From NCBI RefSeq assembly GCF_044891285.1, contig NZ_JAUIYO010000001.1, positions 248,001 through 312,000 on the forward strand: DNA of 64,000 nt. Direction: 5' to 3'. A program made the translations under genes and the position numbers. Source of the DNA: Pseudobacillus lumedeiriae (lineage in GTDB: Bacteria; Bacillota; Bacilli; Bacillales; Domibacillaceae). Below the pieces are notes generated by a model. The model searched no databases. It was given only the letters and a program-made list of their open reading frames with translations, and was not told the DNA's origin. This document shows positions 33,942-43,728 of the stretch, piece by piece; position 1 is the stretch's first letter, and each line of letters starts with the position of its first letter.

Positions 33942-36119
33942 TTATTCTTCTTCCACACTTTCTTCCTCTTCTTTACTATCTTTTGAGTAGATATCTTTTT
34001 CAACGATAACATCTGATGTTTCTTCTTTTGCTTTTTGCTCTTTTAATTCAAAATATTTATCGAGTACTTTTCGGCCGACTATATTATTAATCGACGCGGA
34101 GCTGCCGCCGCTTTGATAGGCCCATGGCACAACAACAGCAAAAGCCACTTCCGGGTGATCATAAGGCGCATAGCCGACTAGATTAATATTCCAAGTCATT
34201 GGCAGCTGCTGGCCATTTTTTAAATATTGTTCCCGCTTTGGCCCGTCATACACCCCTTCTGCCGTTCCCGTTTTACCGGCTGGACTGTACGAAGCTCCTG
34301 CAAAATATTTTTTAGCGGTTCCTTGCGAGCCGCTCATTACCATCCGAAATCCTTCCTGCACTTGCTTAATTTGCCCCGGAGTTGCATCAAGGCGATTTAA
34401 CACTTCAGGCTTGATTTCTTCAACAACTGGGCCGATTTTGCCCGTTTTCGCTGCCGGCTGACGAATTTCCTTGACAATATGCGGCTTCATTCGATAACCG
34501 CCATTCGCAATAGTAGATACATATTGTGCTAACTGCAGCGGTGTATACGTATCAAATTGGCCAATTGAAAAGTCAAGCGCTAGACCTGGCTGCGTCATCT
34601 CTCCCTGAAAACCAATTTGTTCATTCGGAAGATCAATGCCCGTACGTACACCGAGGCCAAACTGGCTGAAATAACGGCGCATCGTCGGCAAAGCCTCTGG
34701 GTCGATTTTTAATGCAGCATTCGGCCGGTACTTCGCGTTTCCGATTTTCATCGCTGTCTTAAACATATAAACGTTGGAAGAACGCATTAAAGCATACTGA
34801 TCACTAATCCTTAACGCACCGCCGCGGTTAAACCAAGAACTTTTTTGAGGAGTTCCCGCGAATTTTAACGGTTCATCAACAAGAGTTTCCCCCGGACGAA
34901 TCGCACCAGTCATATACCCAGTTAAAACAGTTGCCCCTTTAACGACGGAACCCATCGTATAAGATGTGGTCATATTGCCAAGCGCAAAATCAGCCATTAA
35001 GGCTTTTCCGTCTTTTACTTCATATTTCTTTCCGGCAAGCGCTAGTATTTCTCCTGTATTTGGATCCATCACGGTCACAAACACCCGATCCAGAAGGGGG
35101 TGCCCTCCCTGTCGTTTCGCCTGCCCAAGTTCATCTTCAATAATTTTTTCGACTGCCTGCTGTAAGTCCATATCAATCGTCAAAATTAAATCGTCTCCGC
35201 GCCGCCCTTTTCGCACGACTTCGGAATCTAGAATGTTTCCAGACTTATCCGTAATATTTTTCACTTTTGTTTTCTGGCCGCGGAGCACCTCTTCATACTG
35301 ATATTCAATATAACTTTTACCAACACGATCATTACGGCTATAATCTCTTGAAAGATAAAAATCAACCATTTCTTTCGGCAGTCCTTCACGGGAAGAAGAG
35401 ATATTCCCAAGCACTGATTTCAGCGTTTTGTCGTAAGCATACGCTCGGTCCCAGTCAGTCGTTGTATTCACTCCTGGAAGAGATGCTAAGTTTTCACTGA
35501 CGACCGCATATTCTTCCTCTGTCACATTTTTGTTTTTGACGACTTGTGGAGTCATGGCATAACCGGAAGTAAATTCGCGATAAATCGCAAGCACTTCCAG
35601 CTCGTTATTTGTCAATGAACTTAAATCTTTTTCAGTAATTCGATCGAGCTGCATTTGATACAGCTCTTTTTCTGATATTTCATTTTCCTTGTATTTCTCC
35701 CACTCTTGAGGAGTAATTTTTTGTTTGACCTCTTCGGCATTTTTCATAATCCAAAAATCTTTTTTATCACGTTCAGTGACTTGATCTGTTTCTTTATCAA
35801 TCAGCTTCGCAAGCTTTTCAGCTGTTTCCCTCATTTCTTCTTGTGAAGCACCTTTTTTACGCGTATATGTAATTGCGTTTTGCGGTACATTGTCCACGAT
35901 AATTTGACCGTTACGATCAAAGATTTTCCCCCGCGGCACACTGGCATTTACTGTAACGTCTTCTGTTCGCTCAATTTTCCGCTGATAATCTTCCCCCTGG
36001 ACGATTTGCACAATACCCAGTCTGAAAATTAAGATCGAAAAAAGCAAAAAGACAACAAAAAACATCATGTTCATTCGAAATGGAACATGTGTCTTCCTCT
36101 TTCTCTTTGTTTTTTTCAC
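33942..36119 (-). CDS. pbpA: Class B penicillin-binding protein (PBP2A, PbpA)
   Basis: 725 residues. A single N-terminal membrane helix (about 17-37), a PBP dimer/pedestal domain, and a transpeptidase domain with SVVK (active Ser at about residue 390), SSN and KTGT motifs. The ending is very acidic. In B. subtilis PbpA shares the elongation role with PbpH and is needed for rod shape during outgrowth. The position between the pst operon and yqgE is as in B. subtilis. Confidence 0.93.
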   Translation of the reverse strand: MKKTKRKRKTHVPFRMNMMFFVVFLLFSILIFRLGIVQIVQGEDYQRKIERTEDVTVNASVPRGKIFDRNGQIIVDNVPQNAITYTRKKGASQEEMRETAEKLAKLIDKETDQVTERDKKDFWIMKNAEEVKQKITPQEWEKYKENEISEKELYQMQLDRITEKDLSSLTNNELEVLAIYREFTSGYAMTPQVVKNKNVTEEEYAVVSENLASLPGVNTTTDWDRAYAYDKTLKSVLGNISSSREGLPKEMVDFYLSRDYSRNDRVGKSYIEYQYEEVLRGQKTKVKNITDKSGNILDSEVVRKGRRGDDLILTIDMDLQQAVEKIIEDELGQAKRQGGHPLLDRVFVTVMDPNTGEILALAGKKYEVKDGKALMADFALGNMTTSYTMGSVVKGATVLTGYMTGAIRPGETLVDEPLKFAGTPQKSSWFNRGGALRISDQYALMRSSNVYMFKTAMKIGNAKYRPNAALKIDPEALPTMRRYFSQFGLGVRTGIDLPNEQIGFQGEMTQPGLALDFSIGQFDTYTPLQLAQYVSTIANGGYRMKPHIVKEIRQPAAKTGKIGPVVEEIKPEVLNRLDATPGQIKQVQEGFRMVMSGSQGTAKKYFAGASYSPAGKTGTAEGVYDGPKREQYLKNGQQLPMTWNINLVGYAPYDHPEVAFAVVVPWAYQSGGSSASINNIVGRKVLDKYFELKEQKAKEETSDVIVEKDIYSKDSKEEEESVEEE

Positions 36120-36221
36120 TATTCATTATCCTCTCTATAAAAAATCTATTATTTCTCTATTCCCCATTTTAAACAAGTTCCCATCTTTTTTCTACATTTA
36201 GGCCCAAGAAAGGGGCTTGGA

Positions 36222-37454
36222 TTAATTCACCAAGTCCCTCATAGACCGCATGTTCACATTTCTAATGCAAAAATAAATAATGCTATGTCCCGCTCCGAGA
36301 ATAATAAGCAGGATCGGGATGCTTTCTTTTTCGTCAAATAATGTAATGGCAGCAATAAAAGATAAGATGGAAATCATTTGACCGATGCTGACAAATACTT
36401 CCCTCACCACAATATATTCCACTCTTCGTTCGCCTGCCTGTCTGCTTTGACCGATTACATCATATGTCATCGATGAGTAAGGAACGAGTAAAAATGGATA
36501 AGCAACCGCAATTACTGCCGCATATATGAGCAGCTTCGTGAATGTGAGATCTGTTATAATGAGAAATAACGATAAGAAAAGGATGACACCTCCGGCAAGA
36601 ATCACGTTTTTTCGATATTGCTTCTTCACTAATTTAACAGCGAGCGAGTAACTAATAAAAGAAACACCCGAATAAACCAATCCATATGTGCCAAGGGCCA
36701 GCTCACTTCCTGTCGTAATAAACACTAAAACCGAAATGACAAAAACAAAGACCCCTTCCCGCAATCCTTGGAAAAAGTGCGCATTTAAAATCCGTTTCCA
36801 ATCAGGGTGGCGATCTCTTTCCTTCCAAACAGCCAATAATTGAAAACGACCTCGTGATGGACGCCGTTTTAGCAGCAGACTTAATAGAACTGCGATAAGA
36901 AAACAGCCAAGAGAAATGCCAAAAATAATGAAATACCCTGTGTTCGAAGCGAAGCGGCTAATAATAAAGCCTGCGAGCATCGGTCCAATCATTCCCCCTG
37001 CTGAAAGTAAAGACCCGAAAAAGCCATTAAAAAAATCTCTCGTCTCCGGTTCCGTAATTTCAAACGTTAGAACGTTGTAAGCGAGCCAGTAAAACCCATA
37101 GCCGATTCCAAGCAAAGCCCCAAGAAGGACAATCCATTCCGATGCCTGACTGCCGATAAATAACACAGCCATGTAAAAAATACTAAGAAACAATACACCC
37201 ATTCTTAACACAATCACACGATCCATTTTTTTTGCACATTGGCCGGCAGCAAGATAAGCCAGCAGCTGAAAAACAACAGCTGCTAAATTATAAATAGCCA
37301 AATCAATAAATTGGCCTGACTGCCTCCACAAAAAAATGTTCACAAACGTATTGGACAACGCCACACTTAGGGAATATAAGCCGCCAATGAACAGCAGCAG
37401 TCCAAGATCTCTCGACAGTGCCAAGTGGCGGAATCTCTTTCGAATGATCGACAA
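36222..37454 (-). CDS. yqgE: Major facilitator superfamily transporter YqgE
   Basis: 410 residues from TTG at 37452-37454, preceded by AAAGGGGGA; the open frame runs 48 codons further with no site and into the sodA terminator. About 12 hydrophobic segments, with loop motif GQCAKKMDRV after the second helix. Substrate unknown. Same position as in B. subtilis, between pbpA and sodA. Confidence 0.85.
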   Translation of the reverse strand: MSIIRKRFRHLALSRDLGLLLFIGGLYSLSVALSNTFVNIFLWRQSGQFIDLAIYNLAAVVFQLLAYLAAGQCAKKMDRVIVLRMGVLFLSIFYMAVLFIGSQASEWIVLLGALLGIGYGFYWLAYNVLTFEITEPETRDFFNGFFGSLLSAGGMIGPMLAGFIISRFASNTGYFIIFGISLGCFLIAVLLSLLLKRRPSRGRFQLLAVWKERDRHPDWKRILNAHFFQGLREGVFVFVISVLVFITTGSELALGTYGLVYSGVSFISYSLAVKLVKKQYRKNVILAGGVILFLSLFLIITDLTFTKLLIYAAVIAVAYPFLLVPYSSMTYDVIGQSRQAGERRVEYIVVREVFVSIGQMISILSFIAAITLFDEKESIPILLIILGAGHSIIYFCIRNVNMRSMRDLVN

Positions 37455-37506
37455 GATGCATCCCCCTTTCTCCTTATATCGTTTGGAGAAAAGGACAAAG
37501 TTATGC

Positions 37507-37541
37507 AAAAAAGCGAGCCTTTGAATAGGCCCGCTTTTTAT
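37507..37541 (-). terminator. Terminator of sodA
   Basis: AAAAGCGGGCC / GGCTCGCTTTT stem with one mismatch around TATTCAAA, T run on the minus strand, eight bases past the sodA stop. Confidence 0.8.
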
Positions 37542-37548
37542 TATTTCA

Positions 37549-38157
37549 TTATTTTGCTGCTTCGTAGCGTTTCGCTGCTTCGTCCCAGTTAATGACATTC
37601 CAAAATGCTTGGATGTAGTCTGGACGACGGTTTTGATAGTTCAAGTAGTAAGCATGCTCCCAAACGTCTAATCCAAGAACTGGAGTTTTTCCTTCCATAA
37701 TTGGAGAGTCTTGGTTTGGTGTGCTTGTTACTTCTAGTTCACCGTTGTTAACAACGAGCCATGCCCAGCCAGAACCGAAACGGCCTGCAGCTGCTGCAGC
37801 AAACTCTTCTTTGAATTTCTCTACGCTTCCAAATTTGCTATTGATCGCATCAGCTAGTGCGCCTGTTGGCTCTCCACCGCCATTTGGAGATAGAATCTGC
37901 CAGAATAAAGTGTGATTTGCATGTCCGCCGCCATTGTTGCGCACAGCTGTACGAACAGACTCAGGAACCGCATCAAGATTAGCAATAACTTCTTCTACTG
38001 ACTTGCTTGCCAGCTCGTCTTGGCCTGCAAGCGCGTTATTTAAATTTGTTACGTATGTGTTGTGATGCTTCGTGTGGTGGATATTCATTGTTTCCTTATC
38101 GATATGGGGCTCCAATGCATCGTATGCGTAAGGTAATTCAGGTAATTGAAATGCCAT
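37549..38157 (-). CDS. sodA: Manganese superoxide dismutase
   Basis: 202 residues, full length. Metal ligands in HHTKHHNTYV (first His pair), NHTLFWQ (His) and LDVWEHAYYL (Asp and His). FGSGWAWLV and residues near the metal favour Mn. Removes superoxide in the cytoplasm. AGGGAGGAA precedes the ATG. A perfect inverted repeat sits over its promoter region. Confidence 0.98.
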   Translation of the reverse strand: MAFQLPELPYAYDALEPHIDKETMNIHHTKHHNTYVTNLNNALAGQDELASKSVEEVIANLDAVPESVRTAVRNNGGGHANHTLFWQILSPNGGGEPTGALADAINSKFGSVEKFKEEFAAAAAGRFGSGWAWLVVNNGELEVTSTPNQDSPIMEGKTPVLGLDVWEHAYYLNYQNRRPDYIQAFWNVINWDEAAKRYEAAK

Positions 38158-38179
38158 AATAAATTCCTCCCTATGTAAT

Positions 38180-38216
38180 GTTTGTTACTAAACTTTCAAT
38201 TATAAGAGTAACAAAC
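38180..38216 (-). promoter_or_regulatory. Inverted repeat enclosing the -10 region of sodA
   Basis: GTTTGTTACT (38180-38189) and AGTAACAAAC (38207-38216) are perfect ten-base arms around a 17-base spacer that holds TATAAT on the minus strand (38199-38204). This looks like an operator; no known consensus was recognised. Confidence 0.5.
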
Positions 38217-38261
38217 TTGAAAGCGCTAATCAATAATAATGCCTATCGGTTATTAAGAAAA

Positions 38262-38303
38262 AGCAGCCGGACTGCCTAAAGTGTGACAGACAAACCGGCT
38301 GCT
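38262..38303 (-). terminator. Terminator of the Na/Pi cotransporter gene
   Basis: AGCAGCCGG (38262-38270) and CCGGCTGCT (38295-38303) with a large loop containing TGTCtgTCACA; TTTTTC follows on the minus strand. Confidence 0.7.
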
Positions 38304-38340
38304 CCCAATCTAAAAGTCAAGCAGTTAACTATTTCCTTTT

Positions 38341-39975
38341 TTATACGTCCCTAATCCCAAGAATCGCTTCAGCAATATTGACCGCATGATCTCCCATCCG
38401 CTCAAGGTTACTGATAATATCTACATACACGATTCCTGCCTGTCCAGTACAAAGCCCCTCGTTCATACGCAAGATATGTTGTTTACGCAATTTTCTTTCC
38501 ATTTTATCAATTAACACTTCTTTTTCTGTAACTTCCTTAGCCAGATTCAAATCATTTTCGTCCAAGGCTTTAATCGCCTTATTGACCGCCGTAATCGTTA
38601 AAACAAACATTTCTTCCAAGTCCGCCATTGCATTGTCCGTCACTTTCACTTTATTCGCCTGCTGGTAATCAACCAGTTCAATAATATTTTCGCAATGATC
38701 GCCAATTCGTTCAATATCCCGGACAGCATCCATTAACGTGTTACGCTTATCAAGCTCTACTGCTGAAAGCGATGTTCCAGACAATTTGACTAAGTAATCA
38801 GTAATTTTCCGATCAAGATTATTCAAGGCATCTTCTATTTGAGTAGCCATGTCGGCATTTTTTTGATGCCTTGTTTTTAGATACTCATGAACTTCTTCCA
38901 TTCCTTTGACAGCAAATTGCCCCATGCGAATCACTTCCTCTTTCGCCTGACCAAGGGCAATGGAAGGAGACTGCTCAATAAAAATTGGATCAAGGTGCTT
39001 GGCTTTATACTCAATCACTGTATCTTCACCTGGAATCAGTCTCGTTACAATCATAGCAAGTACACCAACAAACGGAAGCTGAATGATCGTATTCGTTATA
39101 TTAAATGTTCCGTGGGCAAAAGCAATCACCATTTTCGGCTCTAAATTCAACGTACTCGTTAAATAAAGAACGAACTGTGTAAATAATGGAAGAATGATTA
39201 AAAAAATCGTCGTGCCGATCACATTAAATAACACGTGAGTAGCTGCTGCCCGTCTTGCAGCTACAGAGGCACCAATCGATGCAAGCACCGCTGTTATCGT
39301 CGTACCGATATTATCACCGAAAAGAACTGGCAGCGCAGCATCTAAATCCAACAAGTTTTCGGAAAACAATCCTTGCAGAATGCCAATCGTTGCACTGGAG
39401 CTTTGAACGATCACCGTAAAGACCGTACCAACCACTACTCCCAGAATAGGACTCGAACTCATGCTGACAGTTAAATCATGAAACGTGTCTAATGTACGAA
39501 GGGGCTTCATCCCATCACTCATTAATTCCAAACCAAAAAACAGAGCACCAAAACCGAAGAGAATCATCCCTGCGTTATGTACTTTCTTGCTCTTAAAGAA
39601 AAAGATGAATACAGCACCAAGCGCTAAAATAGGCAGTGCGTATGCTCCGACATCAATTCCAATAATAAAGGCAGTGACTGTCGTTCCAATGTTGGCCCCC
39701 ATAATGACACCAATTGCTTGTCTGAGTGTCATAAAGCCGGCGCTAACTAATCCCACTGTAATGACTGTCGTTGCCGAACTACTTTGAATGAGTACCGTGA
39801 CAAGAATCCCCGCTAACACTCCCATAAGAGGATTAGTCGTAAACCGGTCTAAAATATCACGCAGACGATCCCCGGCAGACTGCTGCAAACCATCGCCCAT
39901 TAACTTGATTCCATATAAAAATATGCCAAGCCCGCCAAAAAACTGAAACAGCATTTCCTGGACATTTATCTCCAT
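38341..39975 (-). CDS. Na/Pi cotransporter family protein with C-terminal PhoU domain
   Basis: 544 residues. Two inverted repeats each with the QSSSAT signature (LIQSSSATTV near residue 63 and IVQSSSATIG near 190), typical of NptA/YjbB sodium-phosphate carriers, in about nine membrane helices to residue 310. Residues about 340-540 form a helical PhoU-like domain. It may import or export phosphate; the pst operon is 5 kb away. Not the same as the shorter YqeW of B. subtilis by length. Confidence 0.9.
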   Translation of the reverse strand: MEINVQEMLFQFFGGLGIFLYGIKLMGDGLQQSAGDRLRDILDRFTTNPLMGVLAGILVTVLIQSSSATTVITVGLVSAGFMTLRQAIGVIMGANIGTTVTAFIIGIDVGAYALPILALGAVFIFFFKSKKVHNAGMILFGFGALFFGLELMSDGMKPLRTLDTFHDLTVSMSSSPILGVVVGTVFTVIVQSSSATIGILQGLFSENLLDLDAALPVLFGDNIGTTITAVLASIGASVAARRAAATHVLFNVIGTTIFLIILPLFTQFVLYLTSTLNLEPKMVIAFAHGTFNITNTIIQLPFVGVLAMIVTRLIPGEDTVIEYKAKHLDPIFIEQSPSIALGQAKEEVIRMGQFAVKGMEEVHEYLKTRHQKNADMATQIEDALNNLDRKITDYLVKLSGTSLSAVELDKRNTLMDAVRDIERIGDHCENIIELVDYQQANKVKVTDNAMADLEEMFVLTITAVNKAIKALDENDLNLAKEVTEKEVLIDKMERKLRKQHILRMNEGLCTGQAGIVYVDIISNLERMGDHAVNIAEAILGIRDV

Positions 39976-40188
39976 CTTTTCAACTCCTAATTAAATGAAT
40001 TCGACAATACTTGCAAACCCTCTACAATTATTAATAAAACATAAGGAAGAAGTAAATGATTCAGATGAAAAATTTACAATTCATTAACATTAGGCGCTAT
40101 ATATTACAATTTCATTACAAAACAAGATCGTACTACTTGAAAATAAAAGATATATCTGAATAAAATAATAGGAAGGAGGATGAACAAT

Positions 40189-40977
40189 ATGAATATTTTT
40201 CAACAATTATGGAAAAGCCTTTATTCCCCGAAAACCATTTCTCTTTTCCGCTTTCAAGGGATCGGCCAAACGATGACTTACATCTTTTTATTGATGTTTA
40301 TCTCTTCTCTGCCATTTATGATTCAATTCAGCCTTCTCGCAACGGGCGGCCTTTCAGCTTTCAAGGAAACGATGATACAAAGCATTCCGTCTTTTACAAT
40401 TGAAAATGGCCGACTAGTTTCCCCAGACAATGAAACAAAGCGGTTCAACAAAGGAAGCCTTGATATCATTTTTGATCCATCTGGCAAAGTGTCAGCTCAA
40501 GAATTAACAGAAAGCGGGCAGGTCATCGGGCTTTTAAAGGAAGAACTCGTTTTGTCTTCCGGCGGTCAGCTTCAGACATTTTCTTATGATTTCCCGGGAT
40601 TGGAAGCTATCACCAAAAAGAAAGCAATCAGTTATGCAGATGCGCTTCAATCCTATTTAATGATTATCTTGCCTGTGCTCTTTATTCTTTATTATTTATT
40701 CACAGCTTGTCTTGGCTTTATAAAAGTATCCATTTTCGCTGCGATAGGAATGCTTTTTAAACGATTAACCAATCGAAAATTATTTTATCGGCAAAGCTGG
40801 CGCCTAGCTGCCTACGCAATCACACCCGCTATCGTGCTCTTTTCTATCATGCGTTTAACCGGGATCGTTCTTCCGATGGACTTCCTGATGGATTGGCTGC
40901 TCACGGCTGTTATGCTCTTTCTCGCTATCCGATGGATCCCTGTACCGAAATCAAAACAGCAAGCAGCTGTAAAATAA
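40189..40977 (+). CDS. yqgB: DUF1189 membrane protein YqgB
   Basis: 262 residues from ATG 40189, nine bases after GGAGG; the ATG at 40180 overlaps that site. Helices at about 28-50, 155-185, 205-225 and 230-250, with an extracellular domain between the first and second. DUF1189 proteins are of unknown function. Starts the plus-strand run yqgB-yqfZ-ispG. Confidence 0.85.
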   Translation: MNIFQQLWKSLYSPKTISLFRFQGIGQTMTYIFLLMFISSLPFMIQFSLLATGGLSAFKETMIQSIPSFTIENGRLVSPDNETKRFNKGSLDIIFDPSGKVSAQELTESGQVIGLLKEELVLSSGGQLQTFSYDFPGLEAITKKKAISYADALQSYLMIILPVLFILYYLFTACLGFIKVSIFAAIGMLFKRLTNRKLFYRQSWRLAAYAITPAIVLFSIMRLTGIVLPMDFLMDWLLTAVMLFLAIRWIPVPKSKQQAAVK

Positions 40978-40980
40978 GCG

Positions 40981-41046
40981 GTCTCCACCTTTTTTCTGTC
41001 CTACTTTTCTTGGACGAGCATATAGTGATAAAAAAGAGGTGGAGAC
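40981..41046 (+). promoter_or_regulatory. Hairpin that masks the yqfZ ribosome binding site
   Basis: GTCTCCACCT (40981-40990) is the exact complement of AGGTGGAGAC (41037-41046), which holds the ribosome binding site and abuts the ATG at 41047. T5 and A5 extend the stem with one bulged G, and a GTCC/GGAC pair lies inside. The whole gap after yqgB is this structure. Confidence 0.6.
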
Positions 41047-41379
41047 ATGAAAAATTTTTTGCTTTTTATCGCTGTTATTCTTATCGCTGCCGGCCTCTGG
41101 AACGACTTGACAAATGGATCGCTGCCTCATTCTAATGAGGAACAGCAGCCAAAAGTGAAAGCGGAGCATACGGAAGTGCCGCCTCCTTCCCTTCCGTATG
41201 AAGAAGTGGAAGTAGAAACGGGCGATACCGTTCTTTCCATTTTAGCTGCACTTCATAACGGCAGGCTGCCGGCCGATATTGAAACAGCAATCTCAGACTT
41301 TCAAGATTTAAATAAAGGCGTCTCTCCTGACAGCATCCGCAGGGGTGAAAGCTATAAATTCCCCTTATACGAAGAATGA
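41047..41379 (+). CDS. yqfZ: Secreted/anchored LysM-like protein YqfZ
   Basis: 110 residues. A signal peptide or anchor (residues 3-18), an acidic/proline linker, and a LysM-like domain (about 53-108: VETGDTVLSILAAL ... DFQDLNKG ... GESYKFPLY). Matches YqfZ by position before ispG. Probably binds peptidoglycan at the cell surface. Translation may be restrained by the upstream hairpin. Confidence 0.82.
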   Translation: MKNFLLFIAVILIAAGLWNDLTNGSLPHSNEEQQPKVKAEHTEVPPPSLPYEEVEVETGDTVLSILAALHNGRLPADIETAISDFQDLNKGVSPDSIRRGESYKFPLYEE

Positions 41380-41492
41380 TTGAACGGGAACAATCTTTTT
41401 TCATTGTCATATTCTTGTCAGATCCTCCCGATTACTGGTACAATTGATGATTGAAGCAGCTTTTATTAGAATGAAAAAGGAGCGAGTCACCA

Positions 41493-42599
41493 TTGAGTGA
41501 AATTATCCATCGTTCAAATACACGCCCGGTGAAAGTTGGAAACTTAACGATCGGCGGGAGCAACGAACTATTTATCCAAAGCATGACAACGACAAAGACT
41601 CACGATGTAGAAGCAACTGTCAAACAAATACATCGTCTTGAGGAAGCAGGCTGTCAAATTGTCCGTGTCGCCTGTCCGGATGAGCGTGCAGCCAATGCGA
41701 TCGCAGATATTAAAAAACAAATTAATATCCCGTTAGTAGTAGATATACATTTCGATTATAAACTCGCCTTAAAAGCCATTGAAGGCGGTGCTGATAAAAT
41801 ACGGATTAACCCGGGTAACATTGGACGCCGTGAAAAAGTGGAAGCCGTTGTGAATGCAGCGAAAGCGAAAGGCATTCCCATTCGTATAGGTGTCAACGCA
41901 GGAAGCCTTGAACGCCGCATTTTGGAGAAATACGGTTATCCTACAGCAGACGGAATGGTAGAGAGTGCCCTGCACCACATTAAAATTCTAGAAGACCTGG
42001 ACTTCCACGATATTATCGTGTCCATGAAAGCTTCTGACGTGAACTTGGCCATTGAAGCATACGAGAAAGCAGCACAAGCATTTGACTATCCGCTTCATCT
42101 TGGCATTACAGAATCAGGCACCTTGTTTGCTGGCACAGTTAAGAGTGCAGCAGGTCTTGGAGCCATTTTAAGTAAAGGCATCGGCAACACATTGCGTATT
42201 TCTTTGAGTGCTGACCCTGTAGAAGAAATCAAAGTAGCAAGAGAGCTGTTAAAATCTTTCGGCCTCTCCTCTAACGCAGCCACTTTAATTTCCTGTCCGA
42301 CTTGTGGACGAATTGAGATTGATTTAATCAGTATTGCTAATGAAGTGGAAGAATACATTCAAAAGATTAAAGCCCCAATTAAAGTAGCCGTACTTGGCTG
42401 TGCTGTAAACGGACCAGGTGAAGCACGCGAGGCCGACATCGGCATTGCTGGTGCCCGCGGCGAAGGCTTGTTGTTCCGCAAGGGAGAGATTGTCCGTAAA
42501 GTGCCAGAAGATATAATGGTTGAGGAACTGAAAAAAGAAATTGACAAAATTGCTGCAGAATATGATCAGCAGCAAAAGAAAGAAGAACAAAACACATAA
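41493..42599 (+). CDS. ispG: 4-hydroxy-3-methylbut-2-en-1-yl diphosphate synthase (flavodoxin)
   Basis: 368 residues from TTG 41493, after AAGGAGCGAG. Reduces methylerythritol cyclodiphosphate to HMBPP in the MEP isoprenoid pathway. TIM-barrel N-terminal part and 4Fe-4S ligands in SCPTCGRIEID and LGCAVNGPGEA (three Cys plus a Glu). ispH, the next enzyme in the pathway, is at 50703. Followed by a clear terminator. Confidence 0.97.
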   Translation: MSEIIHRSNTRPVKVGNLTIGGSNELFIQSMTTTKTHDVEATVKQIHRLEEAGCQIVRVACPDERAANAIADIKKQINIPLVVDIHFDYKLALKAIEGGADKIRINPGNIGRREKVEAVVNAAKAKGIPIRIGVNAGSLERRILEKYGYPTADGMVESALHHIKILEDLDFHDIIVSMKASDVNLAIEAYEKAAQAFDYPLHLGITESGTLFAGTVKSAAGLGAILSKGIGNTLRISLSADPVEEIKVARELLKSFGLSSNAATLISCPTCGRIEIDLISIANEVEEYIQKIKAPIKVAVLGCAVNGPGEAREADIGIAGARGEGLLFRKGEIVRKVPEDIMVEELKKEIDKIAAEYDQQQKKEEQNT

Positions 42600-42600
42600 A

Positions 42601-42627
42601 AGCCTGGCAGATGCCAGGCTTTTTTTA
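42601..42627 (+). terminator. Terminator between ispG and yqfX
   Basis: AGCCTGGCA / TGCCAGGCT with a GA loop, then seven T. It starts two bases past the ispG stop and may also stop yqfX transcription from the other side. Confidence 0.9.
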
Positions 42628-42628
42628 T

Positions 42629-42970
42629 CTAAAAAAATGGATAAATGAACAGCCCCATGATCACAGCCGCAGCTCCTATACCAATTGCCCAGGCTCCGAG
42701 GCCTTCTGCCCCCCGGCCTCTTGCAATAAACCCGAGAACGATTCCGACAGCGCCTAATACCACCGGCATCACAAACAAGGCAATGATGGATAAGATTAAA
42801 CCTGTATAACCAAATCCGCGTCCCCCTTCTTCATGGCCGGCCTCATCGTCTATTCTGTCCTCTCTGCCTAAAGTAAAGGGCTCAGTCAGTTCCGCAGCAG
42901 TTTCTTCGTCATACCGCTCACCTGTCCTGTCCACATTCCTTAGATCTGGATCTAAATTATGATCATCCAT
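42629..42970 (-). CDS. yqfX: YqfX family membrane protein
   Basis: 113 residues: an acidic N-terminal half (about 1-50) and two glycine-rich membrane helices (about 55-82 and 90-112), similar to DUF4190-type proteins. Position after ispG matches yqfX. Function unknown. Confidence 0.78.
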   Translation of the reverse strand: MDDHNLDPDLRNVDRTGERYDEETAAELTEPFTLGREDRIDDEAGHEEGGRGFGYTGLILSIIALFVMPVVLGAVGIVLGFIARGRGAEGLGAWAIGIGAAAVIMGLFIYPFF

Positions 42971-43124
42971 TCATTATCCCTCGCTTTCATCATTTGAGGA
43001 GCCTTTATAGTATCTGCCCACCTGCTAAATTTATTCAGACAAAGATCAGTCGTCTTTCATAACAATCTTGACTGAAATGTGATACACTTTGATAAAGATT
43101 TCACAACGTAAGGAGTAAAAGATC

Positions 43125-43712
43125 ATGAAACAAAAGCGTTTTGGCATCGATATTGATGGCACAGTCACTTGTCCGACTAGTTTGATTCCATTTATTAATA
43201 AAGATTTTTCCTTAAATATTACGCTGGACGATATAAAAAAATATGATTTATCTGAAGCTTTGGACATTCCAGCAGAACGTTGTCAGGATTGGTTCAATGA
43301 AAGAGAGCCCGACATTTATTGGAGTTCGCCTCTTGCAGAGGGGGCAAAGGATGTGCTTTTGAAATGGAAAGAACAGTTTCAATTGTTTTTTATCAGCGCC
43401 CGCCGAAGTCACTTGCTGGACCTTACACAAAAATGGTTTGAGACAAAAGATATTTTATATGACCGGATCGAGCTTATTGGTTCCCATGATAAAATTAAAG
43501 CAGCCAAACAGCATAAGGTAGACATTTTCTTCGAAGATAAACATGATAACGCGGTCAGTATCCATGAGGAGCTGCGCATTCCTGTTCTGTTGTTTAATAC
43601 TCCATACAATCAGGATCCTGTTCCAAGCGGCGTTATTCGTGTCGATAACTGGGCTCAAGCAGAACAATGGGTAAAGGCGTGGATTGATTCGGAAAGTTTT
43701 ATACAGCAATAG
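43125..43712 (+). CDS. yqfW: HAD-superfamily nucleotidase YqfW
   Basis: 195 residues. The HAD nucleophile motif GIDIDGTVTCPTS is at the N terminus; FISARRS is motif II and FFEDKHDNA carries the acidic motif IV. It resembles 5'(3')-deoxyribonucleotidases, so a nucleotide or sugar phosphate is the likely substrate. GTAAGGAG precedes the ATG. Confidence 0.85.
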   Translation: MKQKRFGIDIDGTVTCPTSLIPFINKDFSLNITLDDIKKYDLSEALDIPAERCQDWFNEREPDIYWSSPLAEGAKDVLLKWKEQFQLFFISARRSHLLDLTQKWFETKDILYDRIELIGSHDKIKAAKQHKVDIFFEDKHDNAVSIHEELRIPVLLFNTPYNQDPVPSGVIRVDNWAQAEQWVKAWIDSESFIQQ

Positions 43713-43728
43713 CATAAAGCAGGAAAGA

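Noticed and set aside
38217..38233. TGAAAGCGCTAATCA resembling a catabolite-responsive element upstream of sodA
   Set aside because: One base too long between the two halves of the cre consensus, so CcpA binding is not supported.
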